NCBI GenBank assembly: GCA_937951695.1
Contig: CALFBL010000274.1
Span: 1 to 32,959, forward strand
Source: an uncultured Granulosicoccaceae bacterium
GTDB taxonomy: Bacteria; Pseudomonadota; Gammaproteobacteria; Granulosicoccales; Granulosicoccaceae
Direction: 5' to 3'
DNA length: 32,959 bases
The notes beneath the pieces are model-generated. The model saw only the letters and a list, made by a program, of their open reading frames with translations. It did no database searches and was not told where the DNA came from. The position numbers and the translations under genes were made by a program. Every line of letters starts with the position of its first letter. Positions within the stretch are counted from its first letter, which is position 1. Shown here piece by piece: positions 16,887 through 25,441 of this stretch.

Positions 16887-17733
16887 GTTCGCTAGTATAG
16901 CGACTTAGCCAGGTTGAATAGCGGGATCTGAGTTCGGCAATCTCGGCGGTTCGGCCACGTTTCATTGCCCCGGCGGAATACACCTGAAATTTCTCCCCCA
17001 AGGTCTTGATGGCCTTATCCTTATCGGAATCATCCAACACACCGGCTGAGAGAATCTTGTCCAGAGCAATCAGACGAAACCGGTCCATGGCCATGAATCT
17101 GCGCGAGAGCTGATCCTGATGACCGCCGTGCTTGATGACCAGGGGCGCGTCGCAATAGGCCACCGCTTCGCGGGCGGTCAGGCGCAACCAGAAATCGTAA
17201 TCTTCACAGGCCGGTAGTGTTTCATCGAAGTAACCGATGTCGCTAAACACATCGCGGTGAATCATCGCAGCCGAAGGCGATATAGCGCACAGCGGCAGGC
17301 AGTGTTGAAAAATTCGTCCACCGCGCTTGGCGTGACGTTCGCGCTGATTGACTCGTTGTCCGTTGCGGATCCAGTGCTCGTCGCTGTGACAGAGCCGCAG
17401 CTGTGGTTCCCTTTCCAGCTCGCGCAGTTGCGCCTCGAGTTTTCCGGGGTACCACGCATCGTCTGAATCCAGCAGAGCGATCCAGTCGCCACTGGACGAT
17501 TCGATACCCCGGTTTCGTGCGTGTGAAACACCGTGGTTGGATTGGCGGTAAGTTTTGACCTTCGGATACTGGTTTTTTAACAGATCCCCAGTCGCATCGG
17601 TAGACCCATCATCGATGACGATGATCTCTTCCGGTTGTACGCTTTGTGCAATAACCGAGTCTAGCGCCCGTGCCAGCGTGTGGCAGCGATTGTGGGTCGG
17701 TATGACAACACTGATAGAAGGTTGCTCAGGCAT
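16867..17733 (-). CDS. Glycosyltransferase family 2
   Basis: A 288-residue GT-A fold enzyme that transfers a sugar from a nucleotide sugar. It opens with SVVIPTHNR, has VIDDGSTD, then the metal-binding ALLDSDDAW (DxD) at about residue 88, and the acceptor-side acidic motif ACEDYDFWLR. There is no membrane helix, so it is cytosolic or peripheral. The ATG at 17733 fits family starts; a GTG at 17757, directly after the upstream stop and with GAGG before it, would add 8 residues. The gene lies between a desuccinylase-fold protein and a DUF6164 gene, and there is no O-antigen cluster nearby. Its acceptor is unknown. Confidence 0.92.
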   Translation of the reverse strand: MPEQPSISVVIPTHNRCHTLARALDSVIAQSVQPEEIIVIDDGSTDATGDLLKNQYPKVKTYRQSNHGVSHARNRGIESSSGDWIALLDSDDAWYPGKLEAQLRELEREPQLRLCHSDEHWIRNGQRVNQRERHAKRGGRIFQHCLPLCAISPSAAMIHRDVFSDIGYFDETLPACEDYDFWLRLTAREAVAYCDAPLVIKHGGHQDQLSRRFMAMDRFRLIALDKILSAGVLDDSDKDKAIKTLGEKFQVYSAGAMKRGRTAEIAELRSRYSTWLSRYTSEHVDSRF

Positions 17734-17757
17734 CCCGCCACTGTATATCAGTGACAC

Positions 17758-18708
17758 TTACCGAGGTACCTCATCGCCAACGATCGCCAGTAACTGGTGC
17801 GGGGTGCAAACAGCGGTGTCTAGTTTTGCAAGCAACACCCCATTCATGCGCGCATCGACGGTGAGCGGTTCTGCAAAGGGTCGGTGTGGATCAATAATGC
17901 CAACGATAGGGTTACCCAGATGGACCGCGCAGCCGATGTCCACATACCAATGCACCAAACCGCTGATAGGAGCCGGGACGCGGCACTGATGCTTGCAGAC
18001 TTCAAGAATACGGGTGGAATTCAGTTCGAACCGTACGTCTTTAAGTACGCCAATGTGCAGCAACGCATTGCGAACCGCTGACACACACCTCACGTGCGAC
18101 AGCTTGTCGGTACGGTTGTAATGCCCGAAATCAAAACGCACAAAGGTAGTATCCAACTGTTCGGCAATAGCGGCCAGAGAGCCTGCCAGTGGCGCATCGA
18201 ATCGACGCACACTGTCCGATGCCCCGCTGGCGAACATGATCTCTTCAGCAAGAGCGTTGCGCTCGGCGTCTTCTCCAAGCCAAACGGAGGCGTGTGGGAT
18301 GGTTTCCACAAACGGCGCGCCGCTGCCAATTTCAATGATGACATCGGCCTTACTGAGCACATCGTCTGCAAAACTGTGTTTAAGGTATTCGTAATGATCA
18401 CTGACTAGAGGCTCTGCTGAGGTGGCCGGCAACAACGAAGGGCAAACCACCAAGGTGCCAACAACTTGCTCAAGCCCGATTTCTGCCACCAGGGCTTGCA
18501 GCACGGTTGTGCCAGTGACGTCACCGGGCTGCGTGCCCGAGAGCACGCACACAAACGGCCCATCGCCAGTACGCAGCACACACAGCGGCGTCTGATGAAT
18601 GGCCATAGGGTTGAGCGGATTTGCCAAGGGAGCGGTGTAGTGACCCACCTGACGTCCGTTGGTTGCGACATCCACGTTGAGTGCAGGTCCGGAATCCAGT
18701 GTTGTCAT
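17758..18708 (-). CDS. Succinylglutamate desuccinylase/aspartoacylase-fold protein, probably inactive
   Basis: A 316-residue protein. The order of elements follows the family: an N-terminal strand, a Gly-rich zinc loop, a GTLVVCP strand, a helix, an IIEIGSG strand, and a C-terminal beta domain with VPAPISGLV and GIIDPHRP. The catalytic positions are changed. The zinc loop GxHGxE reads GTQPGD (Q60, D63), the DxH strand reads E126-I-G128, the substrate-binding NR.FPG segment is absent, and the catalytic Glu near the end of the domain appears as Asp193. By this by-eye alignment all three zinc ligands are altered, so deacylase activity is unlikely. The ATG is at 18708. It is the first gene of a tight unit with the glycosyltransferase and DUF6164 genes. 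Confidence 0.78.
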   Translation of the reverse strand: MTTLDSGPALNVDVATNGRQVGHYTAPLANPLNPMAIHQTPLCVLRTGDGPFVCVLSGTQPGDVTGTTVLQALVAEIGLEQVVGTLVVCPSLLPATSAEPLVSDHYEYLKHSFADDVLSKADVIIEIGSGAPFVETIPHASVWLGEDAERNALAEEIMFASGASDSVRRFDAPLAGSLAAIAEQLDTTFVRFDFGHYNRTDKLSHVRCVSAVRNALLHIGVLKDVRFELNSTRILEVCKHQCRVPAPISGLVHWYVDIGCAVHLGNPIVGIIDPHRPFAEPLTVDARMNGVLLAKLDTAVCTPHQLLAIVGDEVPR

Positions 18709-18783
18709 GAATGATCTCTAGAGGGCAACGTCAAGTGCATCGACTGATAGAATGCAAAAGATGTGCTACGACCGAACGAACCG

Positions 18784-20562
18784 ATGACTCAGCAGCAAAT
18801 CGCCATCAGTGTTGTGCTGGTGGTCACGATGGTGTTGTTTGGCTGGGGCCGCTGGCGCTACGATCTAGTGGCTATGTTTGCCTTGGTGTCTTGCGTCTTA
18901 TTGAGGCTGATTGACCCTGCCGATGCCTTCACCGGATTCGGCCATCCGGCGGTTATTACCGTGGCGGCAGTGCTGATCATCAGTGCTGCGCTTAAGAATG
19001 CGGGGGTGGTGGATGAGATCGCTAGCCGTCTGAGTGGACTGACGAAAACCCCGATTATGCACATCGCAGCCTTAACCAGTGTCATTACAGTGGCGTCAGC
19101 GTTTATGAATAACGTCGGTGCCTTGGCATTGCTGCTGCCGATTGCTTTGTCCACGTCGGCTGAGCGCGACCGCTCGCCTGCGCTGATCTTGATGCCGTTG
19201 GCGTTTGGCAGTTTGCTCGGCGGCATGATGACCTTGATCGGTACACCACCCAATATCATCATTGCCAACATTCGGGCCAGTGAAGCCGGTGAGCCTTTTG
19301 GTATGTTTGCTTTCTCTCCAGTAGGTCTACCGATTGCGATTATCGGCGGTGCATTTATCACGTTCATCGGTTGGCGCTTGATTCCCAAAGCGCGAATGGA
19401 GAGTAATAACGCCAGCAGTTTGTTCGAGGTGGGTAACTACCTGACCGAAGCCAAAGTGCTGGAAGACTCCCCCATTGCCAACCAGACACTTGGCGAGATA
19501 GACGGCCTACAAGACAGTAATGTGGAAGTGATTGGAATTGCCGGTCGGCGACATTTTGCCCGTACCGTATCGGCAAACTACACGATTAAAATCGGTGATG
19601 TACTTATCCTGCAATCAGACCCCAATGAGTTAAAAGGGTTTTTGGATGAGTTCAATCTGGAACTGCAAACCACCGCAACGCCTGCATTCAACACGCCGAC
19701 ACCGGAAAACGATGTAATGACCGAAGGGGTGGTGAAAACTGATTCTCCGTTAATCGGTCGAGGGGTTGAATTCATTCGTCGCCGCACGGCTCGCTCGGTG
19801 GCTTTGGTAGGGATAGCACGAAATGGTGAATCGGTGTTGAGGCGCTTACGGCAGCAGACGTTTAAGCCTGGCGACGTGTTGCTACTGAATGGCGATGTCG
19901 AGTCCATCGATCAGCATATGGTGGACATGGGGTTATGGCCATTGGCTAGCCGGCCAATCGATTTACATCGCAGCCGGCGCGTGCTGCTTGCCGGGGCTAT
20001 TTTTGCCATCGCTATCGCCATCGGTATCGCCGGCATTACCTCGTTACCCATAGCGTTTTTGATAGCAGTCGGCGCCTACGTGGGCACCGGGATATTAACG
20101 CCACGGCAAATTTACGATGATATCGATTGGCCTGTCATTGTGTTATTGGCGGCGATGATTCCCGTGGGCAATGCGCTAACGACCACTGGCACCACATCGC
20201 TGGTGGCGAACGCATTGGTGACGCTGACCGATGGCTTTACAATTTACTGGATTATCACCCTGTTGCTGGTGGTGACCATGTTGCTCTCGGACGTCATCAA
20301 TAACGCAGCAACGGCCCTTGTTATGGCCCCTTTGAGCATCGCCATGGCAAATTCACTGGGCGTTAACAGTGACCCATTTCTAATGGCAGTGGCGGTGGGT
20401 GCATCTTGTGCTTTTCTGACGCCTATCGGTCATCAGTGCAACACGCTGGTGATGGGGCCGGGGGGGTATAAATTCAGTGATTATTGGCGTATGGGTTTGC
20501 CTCTGGAAATCATTATCGTGATTATCAGTGTGCCTTTGATCCTTTGGTTCTGGCCACTGTAA
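18784..20562 (+). CDS. SLC13-type anion transporter with TrkA-C domains
   Basis: A 592-residue inner-membrane protein of the divalent anion/sodium symporter group, which takes up sulfate, dicarboxylates or related anions. Two inverted membrane halves carry the paired motifs SAFMNNVGALALLLPI with IGTPPNIII, and DVINNAATALVMAPL with FLTPIGHQCN. Between them (about 205-395) are two TrkA-C (RCK_C) regulatory domains, recognisable by VIGIAGR..FARTVSANYTIKIGDVLIL and the second KPGDVLLLNG. The ATG at 18784 fits family starts; a GTG at 18763 would add 7 residues. The gene is divergent from the desuccinylase-fold gene (75 bp apart) and is followed by a bidirectional terminator. The substrate is unknown. 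Confidence 0.92.
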   Translation: MTQQQIAISVVLVVTMVLFGWGRWRYDLVAMFALVSCVLLRLIDPADAFTGFGHPAVITVAAVLIISAALKNAGVVDEIASRLSGLTKTPIMHIAALTSVITVASAFMNNVGALALLLPIALSTSAERDRSPALILMPLAFGSLLGGMMTLIGTPPNIIIANIRASEAGEPFGMFAFSPVGLPIAIIGGAFITFIGWRLIPKARMESNNASSLFEVGNYLTEAKVLEDSPIANQTLGEIDGLQDSNVEVIGIAGRRHFARTVSANYTIKIGDVLILQSDPNELKGFLDEFNLELQTTATPAFNTPTPENDVMTEGVVKTDSPLIGRGVEFIRRRTARSVALVGIARNGESVLRRLRQQTFKPGDVLLLNGDVESIDQHMVDMGLWPLASRPIDLHRSRRVLLAGAIFAIAIAIGIAGITSLPIAFLIAVGAYVGTGILTPRQIYDDIDWPVIVLLAAMIPVGNALTTTGTTSLVANALVTLTDGFTIYWIITLLLVVTMLLSDVINNAATALVMAPLSIAMANSLGVNSDPFLMAVAVGASCAFLTPIGHQCNTLVMGPGGYKFSDYWRMGLPLEIIIVIISVPLILWFWPL

Positions 20563-20609
20563 GTGCGCATCGGTATTAGCAGCTTGTAATCGCATAACTT
20601 AAGCGCAAA

Positions 20610-20640
20610 AAAAAGAGTGAGGACTCACCTCACTCTTTTT
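20610..20640. terminator. Bidirectional rho-independent terminator
   Basis: A perfect 13-bp inverted repeat (20610-20622 and 20628-20640, loop ACTCA) has A-rich and T-rich outer ends, so a T-run follows the stem on both strands. It separates the SLC13 gene (+) from the convergent OmpA-type gene (-). Confidence 0.9.
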
Positions 20641-20687
20641 GGGTCTGCAATATGTGGTAGCACAGCGTTTTGCGCTACGACAAGCGT

Positions 20688-21368
20688 TTACACTGGCGAG
20701 CGAAACGCTTCGTTTTCGCGTCCTTCCACAAACGGCTTGAGGTAGATTTCAACGCGTCGGTTTTGTGTGCGTCCAGCGCTAGTGGAGTTATCGCCCACAG
20801 GCATCGATTCACCTCTTCCACCCAATCGCATGCGGTTTCTGTCTACACCACCTGAGGACAAGAACATGCCAACGCTGTTGGCACGGGTTTCAGACAATTT
20901 TTGGTTGTAGCTGGCAGACCCGGTGCTATCGGTATGACCGATGACGTGGACGGCGGTCTGGCCGTACTCTGAGATAACACCTGAGACCTTCTCCAAACTG
21001 TTCTTAAACCGAGGTTTGACTGATGAACTGTTCACGTCAAACGTCGATTCTGCATCCAATTCCAGTTTCAATGTTTCTTCGTCAATACGAACCAAGCGTA
21101 TGTCGTTATTCTCTCGTTCAACCGCGAGCTCTTGTTCGAGCTGGCGTTGTTGTTTGTCCATGTAGTTTCCGACCACAGCACCTGCTAGAGCGCCAACGGC
21201 GGCCCCGGCGTAGCGTCCGTTTTTGTCGTTTATCTGATGGCCGATCACAGCGCCCGAGAGACCACCGATCGCAGCACCGATTTTGGCCCGTTTGTTTGGA
21301 TCGTTGGCTGCACAGCCGGTGGCCAGTGTCATGGATGCGGCAAGAGCCGCGATTTTTAGGTGTCGCAT
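20688..21368 (-). CDS. OmpA family lipoprotein with glycine-zipper domain
   Basis: A 226-residue protein. A lipoprotein signal ends at Cys19 (LATGC). Residues 30-70 form a glycine zipper (GAAIGGLSGAVIG, then GAAVGALAGAVVGNYMD), and 105-215 form an OmpA C-terminal domain that binds peptidoglycan, with VIGHTDSTGSASYN and the LGGRGE...GRTQNRRVEI stretch. The layout matches the YiaD-like group, which ties the outer membrane to the cell wall. The ATG is at 21368. It is transcribed alone, divergent from csaA with a 263-bp gap that contains only an 8-bp inverted repeat (21499-21506 and 21527-21534) of uncertain meaning. Confidence 0.92.
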   Translation of the reverse strand: MRHLKIAALAASMTLATGCAANDPNKRAKIGAAIGGLSGAVIGHQINDKNGRYAGAAVGALAGAVVGNYMDKQQRQLEQELAVERENNDIRLVRIDEETLKLELDAESTFDVNSSSVKPRFKNSLEKVSGVISEYGQTAVHVIGHTDSTGSASYNQKLSETRANSVGMFLSSGGVDRNRMRLGGRGESMPVGDNSTSAGRTQNRRVEIYLKPFVEGRENEAFRSPV

Positions 21369-21631
21369 AGCGCCCCTTGAAAAGTTTTGTCTTGTGGCAA
21401 GAACCGGTCGACGGTAAACGCTGTCCGGTCACTGGAGACTTCGTAAAGAATGTGTCGGCGTAATCTCGACAAGCTCAACCGAGCCGATGTGATGGAGCAC
21501 GCAAGCTTTGCATTACTTCAGCGACGGCTTGCGTCAATGGCCAAATTTTGTGAGGATGTTCCTCTGTACATGTGATCTACGTCCACAGGGGGTAGCACCC
21601 CACACGCTTGTGCACTGACTTCGGGAATACC

Positions 21632-21985
21632 ATGAACGACACTGCAGACGAACGCATCAGCTGGAACGATTTCGAGAAGGTTGACCTTCGCGTGGGAACC
21701 GTGTTGAGTGTGGAGGAATTTCCACAAGCCAGAAACCCCGCTTATAAGCTCACCATTGATTTCGGAGACGGCATTGGCATCCGTAAATCAAGTGCCCAAA
21801 TCACCGTGCACTATCTGCCCGATACCTTGGTCGGGCGACAGGTGGTGGCGGTGGTGAATTTTCCAAAAAAACAGATCGGACCCTTTATGTCCGAATGCTT
21901 GGTCACAGGTTTTGCCGATGAGAACGGCGCGATCGTGTTAACTGGAGTGGAACGCGCCGTGCCCAACGGGTCCAAGCTCATGTAG
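21632..21985 (+). CDS. csaA: tRNA-binding protein CsaA-like
   Basis: A 117-residue OB-fold protein of the tRNA-binding (EMAP II/Trbp) family. The motifs VDLRVGTVLSVEEFPQARNPAYKL, SSAQIT, VVAVVNFPKKQIGPFMSE and VPNGSKL follow Bacillus CsaA closely. CsaA binds the tRNA arm and has been reported to act as a chaperone-like protein. The ATG at 21632 is chosen over upstream in-frame codons because the match begins directly after it. A 16-bp tandem duplication covers the stop codon. It has no visible operon partner. Confidence 0.9.
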   Translation: MNDTADERISWNDFEKVDLRVGTVLSVEEFPQARNPAYKLTIDFGDGIGIRKSSAQITVHYLPDTLVGRQVVAVVNFPKKQIGPFMSECLVTGFADENGAIVLTGVERAVPNGSKLM

Positions 21986-22008
21986 CTATTTACTCATGTA
22001 GCTATTTA
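21977..22008 (+). repeat. Tandem 16-bp duplication over the csaA stop
   Basis: CTCATGTAGCTATTTA occurs twice without gap (21977-21992 and 21993-22008). The first copy contains the last csaA codons and the TAG stop, so the protein is not changed. Confidence 0.95.
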
Positions 22009-22052
22009 AATGTGTAACGCCCTCGGTGCCATCGCCTCATTGACGTTGAATT

Positions 22053-22865
22053 TCACTGACACAGAACCTGGTGTGGCGAGTTGGGTTCTGCGGCGCCGTT
22101 ATGAACCAGCAGTGTTTGCCGGCCTTGGCAAGACGCGTTCGACGCATCGGTTTGTGGGCCATCCACGGTGGTATTGACCGACAGCACACCCGCGTCAGTG
22201 ATCTCGGATACCAATGCTGAGGTAATGGCCTCGCTTTCGGTGGCGGGATCGATGTAGTTGCTCAATGAGTCCAGCTGCGCAATGGATTCCCATTCTCTGC
22301 CATCATCGTATAAGACATGAGTGATGTCGCGTGGTTGGTCAGCGCCTTCGTCGAGTATGAAGTATTGCAGGGCAAGGGTGCTTTCAGCCAGATTCAGTGG
22401 GTTACTGGCAACGGCTTTCACCCCCGACACCCGAAATGGGGGGGTGGCGTTCAAGCCTGAGTTGATGAGTTTTTTCAGCTCTTGATCGAGGATGGCGCGA
22501 TGGCGCTCGCTAAGCTTGTCGATGCCATCGGTATCCAGCCATTCCGTGCACTCAAAGCCCCACTCACTTTCATATTTGGCACGAAGTTCATAAATTTTTG
22601 CCGAACAAAACATTGTCTCATTGTTGGCATACCACATAACCCGACGGGACTGATCTTGATAGGTCACCGCTACCTCACACAAATGTTCCTGGCCGGGCAG
22701 TTCTAACCGAATGAAACGGCTTTCGCCGGGCACTGAGCATTCAAACTCTTGCGCATCGGCTGTGTGGCCGGTGGTGATGGTTGCGAATACCGCGCACGCG
22801 CACAGTGTGTTCTTGAGAAGTGCAGGGGCGCTGGGTCGGTGGTCTCGATGCTGTGAAAGTGACAT
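22053..22865 (-). CDS. Conserved periplasmic protein of unknown function
   Basis: A 270-residue protein with an N-terminal signal (hydrophobic LLKNTLCACAVFATI, cleavage near ADA-QE). The mature part has six cysteines (FECS, HLCE, MFCS, FECT, ASCQ, VLCQ), enough for three disulfides, which fits an oxidising periplasm. A MWYANNETMFCSAKIYELR stretch and a following charged helix look like a conserved core, but I recognise no named domain. The ATG at 22865 is preferred to the adjacent TTG at 22868. It lies 74 bp after the alcohol dehydrogenase gene on the same strand, so it may be read through from that unit or have its own promoter. Confidence 0.75.
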   Translation of the reverse strand: MSLSQHRDHRPSAPALLKNTLCACAVFATITTGHTADAQEFECSVPGESRFIRLELPGQEHLCEVAVTYQDQSRRVMWYANNETMFCSAKIYELRAKYESEWGFECTEWLDTDGIDKLSERHRAILDQELKKLINSGLNATPPFRVSGVKAVASNPLNLAESTLALQYFILDEGADQPRDITHVLYDDGREWESIAQLDSLSNYIDPATESEAITSALVSEITDAGVLSVNTTVDGPQTDASNASCQGRQTLLVHNGAAEPNSPHQVLCQ

Positions 22866-22939
22866 CAATGCGCTCTGGCGTATGGAGTAAATGAACTCCT
22901 AGGTATAGCAGATTCGCTAGCATGGCGCCACGTAACCGA

Positions 22940-23926
22940 TCACGGCAGCAGGATGATCTTGGGAGGCGCGATCCCTTGATCGATGTCGCGAAACGATTGG
23001 GGCCCAACCGACAGTGGACGACATTCCAGCCAAGGATAATCCCCCAAGGCTTGGCGGTCGAGTAAGTCCAGCGCAGCGGTGCAATCCTGGTCGTTGTAGG
23101 TGTAGTTACCAAGCACGGTAATTTCTTGTAAAGTGATTCGACGAACATCGAGACCGGGCTCATTATCTTGTAAACCGATGTGAGAGATAACCCCACCTTG
23201 TCGCACCAACTGGCTGGCGGTCTGGCGGGTGATTCCACTGCCTACAGCATCAAACACCACGTGCATCCGACCCTCGCCCGGGCTCGATGAACGCGGGTCG
23301 TAGCAATTGGCAAAATTCATACTGCGCAGTAGCTCAAGTCGCGTGGTGGAGGTTTCGGCGATGTGCAGCTCACGCACGCCTTTCTGATGTAACACCAGAG
23401 CGGCTAGCAGTCCGATCGCCCCACCTCCCAGAATGGCCACATTGGCTTCCGAGATGGGACGTGTCAGCACGCGTTCTACCAGACGAACTGCGTGCAGCGA
23501 GACGGCCAAGGGTTCCATTAATGCTGCGTGTTCGAACGACAAGGTATCGGGTATCGGGATGAGGTTACGGTCAGGGGCCACAGCGTATTCGGCATAACCA
23601 CCGGCGCGAAGCAGTCCGAGTAAATCGCGTTGCTGACAAAGATTGGGGTTGCCGGCGCGACAATCATCGCAGCTCATGCAAGTGACCATTGGGTTTATCG
23701 CTACTCGCTGGCTTTGCAGGGGTCCTGTCTCGACAACACCTGCGAGTTCGTGCCCCAAAATCATCGGTGGTACACGCCGTGCATCATGGCCATGCCATGC
23801 GTGCATGTCTGAACCGCAAATGCCCGCAGAAATGATCTTGACCAACGACTCCCCGTGAGCGGCTTCAGGCTTTGGCTCGTCACGGAATTCTAGGTGTTCC
23901 GTGCCGGTGTAAACAAGTGCTTTCAT
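22940..23926 (-). CDS. Zinc-dependent alcohol dehydrogenase family protein
   Basis: A 328-residue medium-chain dehydrogenase, slightly short for the family. The catalytic-zinc residues are in GICGSD and GHELAG. The structural zinc is bound by four Cys in CMSCDDCRAGNPNLC. The Rossmann motif is AILGGGAIGLLAAL, and an acidic residue in HIAETS at the end of the next strand suggests NAD. The layout resembles sorbitol, threonine and L-idonate dehydrogenases. It follows the SDR gene by 8 bp at the end of the TRAP unit, so it probably oxidises the imported polyol or hydroxy acid, or an intermediate from it. The substrate is unknown. Confidence 0.92.
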   Translation of the reverse strand: MKALVYTGTEHLEFRDEPKPEAAHGESLVKIISAGICGSDMHAWHGHDARRVPPMILGHELAGVVETGPLQSQRVAINPMVTCMSCDDCRAGNPNLCQQRDLLGLLRAGGYAEYAVAPDRNLIPIPDTLSFEHAALMEPLAVSLHAVRLVERVLTRPISEANVAILGGGAIGLLAALVLHQKGVRELHIAETSTTRLELLRSMNFANCYDPRSSSPGEGRMHVVFDAVGSGITRQTASQLVRQGGVISHIGLQDNEPGLDVRRITLQEITVLGNYTYNDQDCTAALDLLDRQALGDYPWLECRPLSVGPQSFRDIDQGIAPPKIILLP

Positions 23927-23934
23927 ACGACGTT

Positions 23935-24705
23935 CTACAGTGCGGTGAACCCGCCATCAACATACAGGATCTGACCGGTAATGTAGTCCGAGGCGTGTGA
24001 GGCAAAAAACACAGTGACCCCTTCCAGGTCCTGCATGTCACCGTTACGCTTGATCGCGGTGCGTTGCGCCAGAGCGTCGCTGTGTTCAGGGTTGGCAAAT
24101 ACCGGGGCGGTCAGTTCGGTTGGAAAGAATCCAGGCGCAATGGCATTACAACTGATACCGTGCCGCGACCAGCTTTCCGCCATGGCCCGAGTCATCTGCG
24201 CGATGCCGCCTTTGGAGGCGCCGTAAGCCAATCCATTGGCAAACGCCTGTCGACTTTGCAGCGAGGCCACATTGATGATCTTGCCCCAGCCTTGCTGCTG
24301 CATATGTGGGATGAACTCACGTGCGAGGAAAAACGGTACCGCCAGATTCAAGTTCAGCGTGCTATCCCAACTCTCATAGGTGATGTCACCCGCTGCTTGA
24401 CGATGATTGATACCGGCCGTGTTGCACAAGATATCGATACCGCCAGAAAACGAGGTACAGGCTGCTGCCAGTGCTTGCAAAGTGTCCCTATCGGTTAGAT
24501 CCCAAGACACCACATGGGTGTGTGCTGTGGCTCCTGTGGCGACACCTCGTTCATTGATAAGGCGAACCGTTTCCTGCAAAGCCTCTTGACGCCGTCCAAT
24601 CAGCACAATCGATGCGCCAGCTCCCGCCAGTGCGATACATTGTTGTCGGCCAATCCCCGAAGAGGCACCGGTGACAACAGCCGTTTTTCCGTTTAAAGAA
24701 AACAC
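23935..24705 (-). CDS. SDR family oxidoreductase
   Basis: A 256-residue classical short-chain dehydrogenase. It has the nucleotide motif TGASSGIG, an NTAG variant of the NNAG motif, the catalytic Ser in VASLQS, and YGASK as YxxxK. The C-terminal YITGQILYVDGGFTAL is typical of gluconate 5-dehydrogenase-like members. RR after the second strand (LIGRRQEAL) suggests NADP use. It starts at GTG 24705, with GGAG 11 bases upstream inside the end of the TerC gene, so it is coupled to it. Together with the zinc dehydrogenase it recalls the idonate/ketogluconate enzyme pair, but that substrate is only a suggestion. Confidence 0.92.
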   Translation of the reverse strand: MFSLNGKTAVVTGASSGIGRQQCIALAGAGASIVLIGRRQEALQETVRLINERGVATGATAHTHVVSWDLTDRDTLQALAAACTSFSGGIDILCNTAGINHRQAAGDITYESWDSTLNLNLAVPFFLAREFIPHMQQQGWGKIINVASLQSRQAFANGLAYGASKGGIAQMTRAMAESWSRHGISCNAIAPGFFPTELTAPVFANPEHSDALAQRTAIKRNGDMQDLEGVTVFFASHASDYITGQILYVDGGFTAL

Positions 24706-24711
24706 CGCCGA

Positions 24712-25353
24712 TTAAGCTCCCGACAGCATGGCCATGATCTCTGGCATACCCTCTATTAGCATATCGATGGCAACGTAGAAAATCAGCAAAAGCCCAATCC
24801 AGGCGATCCAAGGGTAACGTTGCAGTAGTTTTGAAATGAACGTTGCGGCGAATATCATCAACGCAACAGACAGTACAAGACCAAAGACCAGCAACAGTGG
24901 GTATTCTCTGGAGACACTGGCAATCGCCAACACATTGTCGACCGACATGGACAAATCGGCGATGACGATTTGAATGATGGCCGGGCGCATACTGGTGAAT
25001 TGCTCGGCCTGTTGATCTTCGTGATCGTCGTTGTTGGCATTTTTATGCGCCTCCCACAACTCTGTGCCAAGTTTCCAAACTACCCATAGCAGCAGTAGGG
25101 CACCCGCAACTTTTAGCCCCGGCACGCGGATCAGCTCTACGGCGATTAGTGAGAAGCCAATGCGCATTACAACTGCAGCGGCGATTCCCCAGAAAATAAC
25201 CTGCTTGCGCATCGCAGCGGGAACGCGCGAGGCCACCATACCAACAATAATTGCGTTATCGCCGGCTAAAACCAGATCAATAAACAGGATCTGTACGAAA
25301 ACATTTAAGGCATCAAGAGAGGCATAACTGCCAAGGTTTGAGAATAGATCCAT
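24712..25353 (-). CDS. TerC family integral membrane protein
   Basis: A 213-residue protein with about seven membrane helices. The two internally repeated acidic motifs of the family are present: FIDLVLAGDNAIIVGM near the N-terminus and IADLSMSVDNVLAIAS near residue 135. They line the ion path in TerC/YjbE proteins, several of which export manganese. A His/Asp-rich loop (about 104-117) between the halves may be cytoplasmic. The ATG is at 25353. It sits 88 bp after dctM and 6 bp before the SDR gene, so it appears to be inside the TRAP catabolic unit, an unusual place. A role in tellurite resistance is not supported. Confidence 0.9.
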   Translation of the reverse strand: MDLFSNLGSYASLDALNVFVQILFIDLVLAGDNAIIVGMVASRVPAAMRKQVIFWGIAAAVVMRIGFSLIAVELIRVPGLKVAGALLLLWVVWKLGTELWEAHKNANNDDHEDQQAEQFTSMRPAIIQIVIADLSMSVDNVLAIASVSREYPLLLVFGLVLSVALMIFAATFISKLLQRYPWIAWIGLLLIFYVAIDMLIEGMPEIMAMLSGA

Positions 25354-25394
25354 CAGTGGTGTACGTCATTTGGGGTAAGGGGAGGATGCAAGGC

Positions 25395-25422
25395 GCCCGC
25401 ACCACCTTGCGGCAGTGCGGGC
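25395..25422 (-). other. Hairpin between dctM and the TerC gene
   Basis: A perfect 8-bp inverted repeat GCCCGCAC/GTGCGGGC with a 12-base loop follows the dctM stop on the minus strand. No T-run follows, so it is more likely an RNA-stability or partial attenuation element than a terminator. Confidence 0.45.
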
Positions 25423-25441
25423 CAACAGTGGTAATTGCCGA

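Noticed and set aside
21499-21534. 8-bp inverted repeat ACGCAAGC/GCTTGCGT between the OmpA-type gene and csaA as a terminator
   Set aside because: The loop is 20 bases, there is no T-run, and both neighbouring genes point away from it.
24712-25353. TerC gene plus the TerB-like domain as a tellurite resistance system
   Set aside because: They are nearly 20 kb apart, on opposite strands, and the other ter genes are absent.
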